Positions 5,137 to 9,023 of a stretch of DNA of 9,023 bases are shown here, one piece after another. The number at the start of each line of letters is the position of its first letter. Positions within the stretch are counted from its first letter, which is position 1. The translations under genes and the position numbers were made by a program. Below the pieces are notes generated by a model. It ran no database searches. It had not been told where the DNA came from and saw only the letters and a program-made list of their open reading frames with translations. The stretch spans positions 1 to 9,023 of the forward strand of contig VXPN01000429.1 of NCBI GenBank assembly GCA_009839535.1. Reading direction: 5' to 3'. Source of the DNA: Boseongicola sp. SB0662_bin_57 (GTDB lineage: Bacteria > Pseudomonadota > Alphaproteobacteria > Rhodobacterales > Rhodobacteraceae).

Positions 5137-6375
5137 CTACGTGACGAACTTGAGCCGCGCGAAGCTGGCTTTCCGGGCGATCACGAAATCCCAATGATAG
5201 GCCAGCGTCAGGGCGATCTCGCCCTTGGCAGCGCCGGAATACGGGTCGTAGATCAGGCGACCGCTTTCCCAGACGCAGGCGCAGGCCGCGCCCGCGATCC
5301 CGCGCCGCCGCCCGATCACCGCGCCGAACTTGCCGTTGCCCGTCCCGTCCGAAAGCTCGGCCCGGCGACTGAACGTGATACCGGCCTCCCGAAGGAACCT
5401 GCCGATCGTCAGGCCCTCGGTCGATCCGTCCACGATCGATCCGTTCCAGAGCGTCGCCGCCGGTACGCTCGCGACGATGTTCAGGTCGCCCTCGTCCAAG
5501 GCATAGACCCCGTCGACCAGGGACAGGAGCGCCTGGAGCGTTTCGGGTCCCTTGACCTTGTTGGCCTGGGTAAGGGTCTTTTCGGTCAGGCCGGTCACCT
5601 GGGTCAGGCCGGTAATGTCGGCGGTGTCCGCGCTGCCGCCGTCCGCGCCTATGAAGATCGCCCGGTCGACTCCCTCCGTCAGGGCCATTTGCAAGTCGCG
5701 GCGCAAGGCAGGCTCCAGGCCGGGCAGGCGCTCGGCGTCCTCGGTCGAGAAGACGGCCCGCACCCCGCCGCGTTTCGGCGTCGCGTCAACCACGCCCACC
5801 GTCCAGGCGGCATCCCCGATTGCCGCGCCCTTCTCGGCCATCGCGAAGCCCGCGCCCGCCGTGGTCACGGGGTGGGCCTTTGTCCCTGGAGGGACCGACA
5901 TCATGGTGACGCCCGCGCGGGCCGCCGCCGTCTCGGCGAAAATCCGGTCAAGCCAGGTCGCCGTTGTCTGCTCGGCATTGACCGTGGTCGTGGCCCGCGT
6001 CTCCGGCGCCGGGCCGGGCGCCAGAAGCTCCAGGGGAAACCGGCCCGCCGGAATGCCCAGGGCCGCGTTCAGCTCGGCGGCCTCGCCGTCCACCGACCGG
6101 TTTTCCATCGCGGCCAGGGCGTAGGGCACGATTGTCACCGATCCCCGGAGCTTGTCGGCCTCGCGCTGCTCGGCGTCGGGTTCCTTGATCTGCTCGCGTT
6201 CCTCGGCTTCCGCGATGATCGCGGCCTCGATCTGCCCTTCAAGCTGCTTGAACTCGCCAGTCCGCCTTTCGACCTCGGCGCTTTCCTCGGCGGTAAGATC
6301 GTCCTTGGCGGCCAGGTCGGCCAGCGCCTTGCGATGCTCGCCTTGCTTCAACCGCAGCTTGTCACTTTGTTTCAT
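5137..6375 (-). CDS. HK97-fold major capsid protein
   Basis: This is a 412-aa protein. Residues 1-70 are charged and helical (a coiled-coil delta domain that acts as internal scaffold and is normally removed by the protease). A variable linker runs to about 130, and the mature shell domain follows. Shell features include the T=number-setting A/P-domain region with KRGGVRAVFSTEDAERLPGL (201-220), a small-residue loop TGLTQVTGLT (255-264), and the typical C-terminal end LAYHWDFVIARKASFARLKF (391-410), which resembles the 'r.d..v..p.af..l' close of HK97-type capsids. The ATG at 6375 is preceded by AAAAGGA at a good distance and overlaps the end of the HNH gene by 14 bases. The presence of its own capsid, protease and portal shows the element can build a procapsid without a helper's shell protein. 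Confidence 0.88.
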   Translation of the reverse strand: MKQSDKLRLKQGEHRKALADLAAKDDLTAEESAEVERRTGEFKQLEGQIEAAIIAEAEEREQIKEPDAEQREADKLRGSVTIVPYALAAMENRSVDGEAAELNAALGIPAGRFPLELLAPGPAPETRATTTVNAEQTTATWLDRIFAETAAARAGVTMMSVPPGTKAHPVTTAGAGFAMAEKGAAIGDAAWTVGVVDATPKRGGVRAVFSTEDAERLPGLEPALRRDLQMALTEGVDRAIFIGADGGSADTADITGLTQVTGLTEKTLTQANKVKGPETLQALLSLVDGVYALDEGDLNIVASVPAATLWNGSIVDGSTEGLTIGRFLREAGITFSRRAELSDGTGNGKFGAVIGRRRGIAGAACACVWESGRLIYDPYSGAAKGEIALTLAYHWDFVIARKASFARLKFVT

Positions 6376-6706
6376 CCATCAGTTCCTTTTGCAGCGCCGC
6401 CCAGTCCGGCGGCGGTTTCAGTTTCTGGCGTTGTCGCCGCTCGTCTGCCGTCTTCGCCTTGTGGCAGGGGCGGCAAAGGCCCTGCATGTTGTCCAGCTCG
6501 TCCGATCCGCCCAGGTGGAGCGGCGTCACGTGATCCCATTCCTGGACGAAGCCCAGGCAATGCGCCGGGCGGCGCTCGCCCGCCTTTTCGGCGGCCAGGG
6601 CGACGGCGCAGAAAGGCGACCGGGTGGCCGCCAGGTAGCGGCGGCGCTTCGCGGCGACGTGGCCGCTCCTGGCGTCCAGGCGGCCATATGAGCGCCGCCC
6701 GGTCAC
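6362..6706 (-). CDS. HNH endonuclease, packaging-associated
   Basis: This is a 114-aa protein. The ββα-metal core is visible as EWDHVTPLHLGGSDELDNMQ (56-75) followed by LCRPCHKAKT (77-86). D58-H59 are the first catalytic pair, N73 the second, H82 the third, and C78/C81 zinc ligands, with C33 and C50 possibly completing the site. HNH proteins encoded next to TerL in cos-type phages are needed for the terminase cut at cos and for head morphogenesis. The start is GTG 6706, whose bases overlap the TerL stop (GTGA). The longer frame upstream to 6985 lies inside terL and is not used. The C-terminus overlaps the capsid start. Confidence 0.82.
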   Translation of the reverse strand: MTGRRSYGRLDARSGHVAAKRRRYLAATRSPFCAVALAAEKAGERRPAHCLGFVQEWDHVTPLHLGGSDELDNMQGLCRPCHKAKTADERRQRQKLKPPPDWAALQKELMDETK

Positions 6707-8277
6707 ATCACGCCCACGAAGCCGTCGAAAAGCGGCGTGTCGAAACTTTCCTCGCCCAGGCCGCAGGCGATCAGCCAGGCGCTCAACAGGTCGATCCGGC
6801 CCAGGTTGTTCTGCTTGGTCAGGAGCACGTTTCCGGCCACGTCGCGCCGCGCCTTGTGCTTGGCAATCGCCGTCACCAGGGCCAGGTTGTCGCGCATGGC
6901 CAGGCGCTTTCCGTGAACCAGGCGGGTCAGCGCCCGAACGTCCGCCGAATGCTTCCGCGTCCCTTCCGCGTTCTGGTAGGGCCAATCGACGGCGGCCTGC
7001 TGCAGCCAGGTCTTCGCCTCGGCCCGCTTGTAGGGGTCGCTTCCGCAGGCCGCTACGGTCGTCTCCCCCAGGTCCTGGGCGACGTCGGCCAGGAAGTCGG
7101 CCACCGGCACGATCTGGCCCGGATAGGTCCGCAGCTCGCCGCGACGGATCATTTGCTCATAGGGCGCGTCGTCGCGCTTGCCGCGATCCTTGGGGCTGGG
7201 CTGGTCGCCGAACGCGAGCCAGAACTCGCAGCGCCCGGACTGCGGCCAGACCGCCGCCGCCGCCGTCCCTGATCTTGCCTCCCCGAAGTCGAAGCCGACG
7301 AAGGCGCTCCCCCGTCGCGGCGGCAGGTCCGCCTCCTGGACGAAGCACGTCCGCAGGTCGGACGCCGTGATTATCAGCTCGGCCTCCGGGTCAACCGCCT
7401 GGTTCAGGTCGAAGGCCCTGAAAGCGGGTTCGTCGGCGGGCGCGTGACGTATCCGCTCCACCTGGTCGCGCATGTATTGCTCTTGCTTGATCGTGCCCAG
7501 GCCGGGGTTCGCGGCCCGCCAGGCGGCGGGATCGTCAATCGTGCAGTCCGGCGGCGCGGCGTGAACGTGCGCGACCGTCGCCGGGTTCTCCAGGACCTCG
7601 CGGAAAAGCGGCTCGCCGCCCTTGACGCTGATATGGACGATCCGGCCTTGCTTCGCGGAAACCGAACTGCGCAGGCCCGCCAGGAAGGCGCGGCGGCGTT
7701 CCGGCATGAGGCCGGTTTCGTCCACGATCACGAGGTCGAAGCCGGACGCATGGCCCGCCGCCGCATCCGCCGCCAGGACCTCGATCCGCCCGCCCGGCCC
7801 GATGATCTTGCGCCGCATGAACTTGAGGCCGTCGAGTCCGGACGCGACCGCGATTGCCTCCACCTGGTCGCGCAGCTCGCCCGCCTTGTCGCGGGACAGG
7901 CTCGCCAGGGCGATCCGCATTCCGCCGCCTCGCGGTGCGAGCGGCCCGGCGATGAATGCCAGCGCCAGGACGGCGCATATGGCGCTCTTGGCGTTCTTGC
8001 GGGCGACCGACAGGGCGCTTTCCGGCGCGTTCCAGGCGTCGCGCAGGAAATCGGCGGCGAAGTCGGGAAGCTCCATCGGCTCCCCGGCGTTCGGATGGCC
8101 GGGCGGGATCACCAGGTTTTCCCGCGCCCATTCCTGGACGGCCTGGACGGCGGCGGCAGCGTCGGCGGGCGGCTCGCCGCCGGTCAGGGCTCGCTCAAGC
8201 TCGGCCCGTTCAAAGGCGGTCTCGCGCTCGGCCTTTGCCTTGGCGCGGGATCGCTGGCAACGCTCGGTCGGCGTCAT
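6703..8277 (-). CDS. Terminase large subunit (ATPase and nuclease)
   Basis: This is a 524-aa protein from ATG 8277. It is the motor that cuts concatemeric DNA and drives it into the procapsid. Walker A is ARKNAKS (92-98), an HK97/P2-type variant. Walker B is LVIVDE (182-187), with D186 and E187. The RNase H-like nuclease carries D330 (GFDFGEARSG), D414 (ACGSDPYKRAEA) and D496 (NLGRIDLLSAW). The frame extends to a TTG at 8346 (547 aa), but that start lacks a ribosome binding site and the ATG begins MTPTERCQRSRAKAKAERE, a typical start for such proteins. The long basic, Ala/Glu-rich N-terminus (1-45) might take over part of a small-terminase or linker role. No separate small terminase gene is present, and the HNH gene follows with a 4-nt overlap. 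Confidence 0.88.
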   Translation of the reverse strand: MTPTERCQRSRAKAKAERETAFERAELERALTGGEPPADAAAAVQAVQEWARENLVIPPGHPNAGEPMELPDFAADFLRDAWNAPESALSVARKNAKSAICAVLALAFIAGPLAPRGGGMRIALASLSRDKAGELRDQVEAIAVASGLDGLKFMRRKIIGPGGRIEVLAADAAAGHASGFDLVIVDETGLMPERRRAFLAGLRSSVSAKQGRIVHISVKGGEPLFREVLENPATVAHVHAAPPDCTIDDPAAWRAANPGLGTIKQEQYMRDQVERIRHAPADEPAFRAFDLNQAVDPEAELIITASDLRTCFVQEADLPPRRGSAFVGFDFGEARSGTAAAAVWPQSGRCEFWLAFGDQPSPKDRGKRDDAPYEQMIRRGELRTYPGQIVPVADFLADVAQDLGETTVAACGSDPYKRAEAKTWLQQAAVDWPYQNAEGTRKHSADVRALTRLVHGKRLAMRDNLALVTAIAKHKARRDVAGNVLLTKQNNLGRIDLLSAWLIACGLGEESFDTPLFDGFVGVM

Positions 8278-8537
8278 GGCGCGGTCGCCCCGGAGCCACC
8301 TGGGGCCGGGGCCGGTCTGCGCTGTCTTGGGTTCCGCCTGGTCCAAATCGATTCCGAATCACGCCCGCGAATTGTTACGGGTAGCTTCTTGCTGCCGAGG
8401 GGTCCCCCGGATGGCCCGATGGGACCCGCCACCCGTTCAATCAATTGATCGCTTCGAATCGGTCTGTCAGTCAATCGATTTTCAAGTCGCGAACGGATAC
8501 GTTGACGATTGTCAAAGCGATCCGCAATAAGCTGCGC
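8278..8537 (-). other. oriV: Candidate origin of replication (and packaging site) downstream of rep
   Basis: This is a non-coding region of about 260 bp between the rep stop and the terminase start. ColE2-type origins lie just downstream of rep. Elements seen are a dyad ATAAGC-N3-GCTTAT at the rep stop, TTGAC-N4-GTCAA (8502-8515), and three copies of a TCAATCGATT-like motif at 8344-8353, 8437-8446 and 8471-8480 (shared core AATC[G/A]ATT). There is also a perfect 10-bp palindrome ATCAATTGAT (8440-8449) and a GC hairpin at 8400-8427. The middle is AT-richer than its surroundings. Because cos sites normally sit just upstream of terminase genes, a packaging site may share the region. No boundary can be set by eye. 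Confidence 0.5.
8400..8427. repeat. GC-rich inverted repeat GGGTCCC-N14-GGGACCC
   Basis: Perfect 7-bp arms (8400-8406/8421-8427) surround a 14-base loop, 120-150 bp upstream of the terminase start. No T-run follows on either strand, so it is not a standard terminator. A terminase recognition or cos role is conceivable. Confidence 0.35.
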
Positions 8538-8541
8538 TTAT
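8527..8541. repeat. Inverted repeat ATAAGC-N3-GCTTAT overlapping the rep stop codon
   Basis: This is a perfect dyad with 6-bp arms. I recall an ATAAG...CTTAT dyad in the ColE2 origin, which would make this the likely core Rep-binding site; this comparison is from memory and unverified. Confidence 0.5.
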
Positions 8542-9023
8542 CGTCGCCGCGACGCCGCCCGATCCGCCGCGATCCGTGCCGCGCGATCCTGCCAGAACCG
8601 GCGCGTCTCCGGGTCGCGCATGTCGCCCAGCGCGGGTGACGGCAGGGCGGGCAAAGGGTGTAGGTCGGCGGCGGGATTTTTACACCGTTCGCCCGCGCCC
8701 GTCCGGTTCAGTACCGGTTCAGGAGTCGCCGCATTTTCGACCTGATTTTTGCCTAATTTTTGTGCAAAGCCGGGGGCATTAACCGTGTTGGCTTTAAGGC
8801 TCAATAGGTCCGAAACGGTACTATCTGCCTTGCGCCGCTTGAGGGTGGATCTTGAAACCCCCAGCCGCACCGCCAGCTCGGCATCCGTCATGTCCGCCGT
8901 CGCAGTTCTCCGTTGCGGCCCGTTGCACGGCTTCCCGGCCCGCGCCTTCCCGCCCGCCGATCCGCGCGTGCGCTGGCGCTCGATCCAGGCGGGCTTGTGC
9001 CAGCCCTTGACCATCCAGCCCGC
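8538..9023 (-). CDS. rep: ColE2-type replication initiator (Rep), C-terminal part with helix-turn-helix
   Basis: This is the downstream part of the rep gene that begins at 787. The frame is open through base 9023, and because 9005-9023 repeats 1-19 it continues directly into the N-terminal part. In full-length numbering it contains the basic, glycine-rich stretch 273-295. A helix-turn-helix follows at about 301-322 (MTDAELAVRLGVSRSTLKRR), which would suit recognition of origin DNA. A low-complexity proline/alanine linker and an Arg-rich tail (about 390-417) complete it. Read alone, this segment would be miscalled as a 158-aa HTH protein starting at 9014. At 417 aa the joined protein is longer than classical ColE2 Rep, which I recall as about 300 aa; the excess lies in this tail. 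The TAA stop sits inside an inverted repeat at 8527-8541. The next gene, the terminase, starts about 260 nt further on. Confidence 0.8.
   Translation of the reverse strand, partial: AGWMVKGWHKPAWIERQRTRGSAGGKARAGKPCNGPQRRTATADMTDAELAVRLGVSRSTLKRRKADSTVSDLLSLKANTVNAPGFAQKLGKNQVENAATPEPVLNRTGAGERCKNPAADLHPLPALPSPALGDMRDPETRRFWQDRAARIAADRAASRRR
9005..9023. repeat. Terminal redundancy, right copy (circle junction)
   Basis: This is an exact copy of bases 1-19. It falls within rep residues of about 257-263, so it is coding sequence rather than a phage-style terminal repeat. Confidence 0.9.

Noticed and set aside
6362..6985. A 207-aa version of the HNH protein
   Set aside because: The first 93 codons lie inside the terminase gene in another frame. 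GTG 6706 overlapping the terminase stop gives a normal-sized HNH protein.
5131..7272. A 713-codon open frame on the plus strand
   Set aside because: It is antisense to capsid, HNH and terminase genes that have clear motifs. Long shadow frames are expected opposite GC-rich codons, and its product is a low-complexity Arg/Gly/Ala/Pro chain.
8278..8346. N-terminal extension of TerL to TTG 8346
   Set aside because: A weak start codon without a ribosome binding site, lying within an origin-like motif; the added residues have no recognisable character.
1..9023. tRNA, rRNA, integrase, attachment sites or tail genes
   Set aside because: I looked for these on both strands and in the gaps and found none that can be supported.

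Overview
The window looks like one complete small circular replicon, slightly over-read. Bases 1-19 are identical to bases 9005-9023. A minus-strand reading frame that starts at 787 runs off base 1 and continues in the same frame from the right end to a stop at 8538. Joined this way, it gives a 417-residue protein with the layout of ColE2-type plasmid replication initiators. The unit is therefore probably a 9004-bp circle. Base composition is strongly GC-rich, with mostly G or C at third codon positions, and phage head proteins of this style are common in Alphaproteobacteria (possibly Rhodobacteraceae). That host assignment is inference only.

Layout, read along the minus strand from the rep promoter. 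(1) A control region at about 788-987 holds a consensus-like rep promoter, a short antisense RNA gene with its own promoter and terminator lying over the rep leader, and two 20-bp operator-like dyads. (2) rep runs 787 to 8538 across the contig ends. (3) A non-coding stretch at about 8278-8537, directly downstream of rep, holds a dyad at the rep stop, repeated TCAATCGATT-like motifs and GC-rich inverted repeats; it is the candidate origin and possibly the packaging site. (4) A head and packaging block follows, in the order large terminase, HNH endonuclease, HK97-type major capsid protein, S78-type prohead protease, portal. These genes are tightly coupled by 4- to 14-nt overlaps. (5) A single-pass membrane protein at 2969-3217 probably has its own promoter and a leaderless mRNA.

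On the plus strand a distinct, more AT-rich two-gene operon (1986-2920) encodes two small proteins with signal peptides. It is preceded by a TTGACA promoter and a roughly 128-nt segment that can fold into a closed, nearly gapless four-way-junction RNA. A 63-aa basic protein (988-1179, plus) and a 137-aa protein with a possible ribbon-helix-helix N-terminus (1176-1589, minus) lie convergently between this operon and the rep control region.

Taken together, the element can probably replicate as a ColE2-like plasmid, build an HK97-type procapsid and cut and translocate DNA. I see no tail, head-tail connector, lysis, integrase or separate small-terminase gene. The simplest reading is a capsid-forming phage satellite that lives as a plasmid and borrows tails, neck proteins and lysis from a helper phage. 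It resembles capsid-forming PICIs in strategy but has plasmid replication in place of an integrase. A decayed phage-plasmid is the main alternative, but all the head genes are intact and tightly packed.
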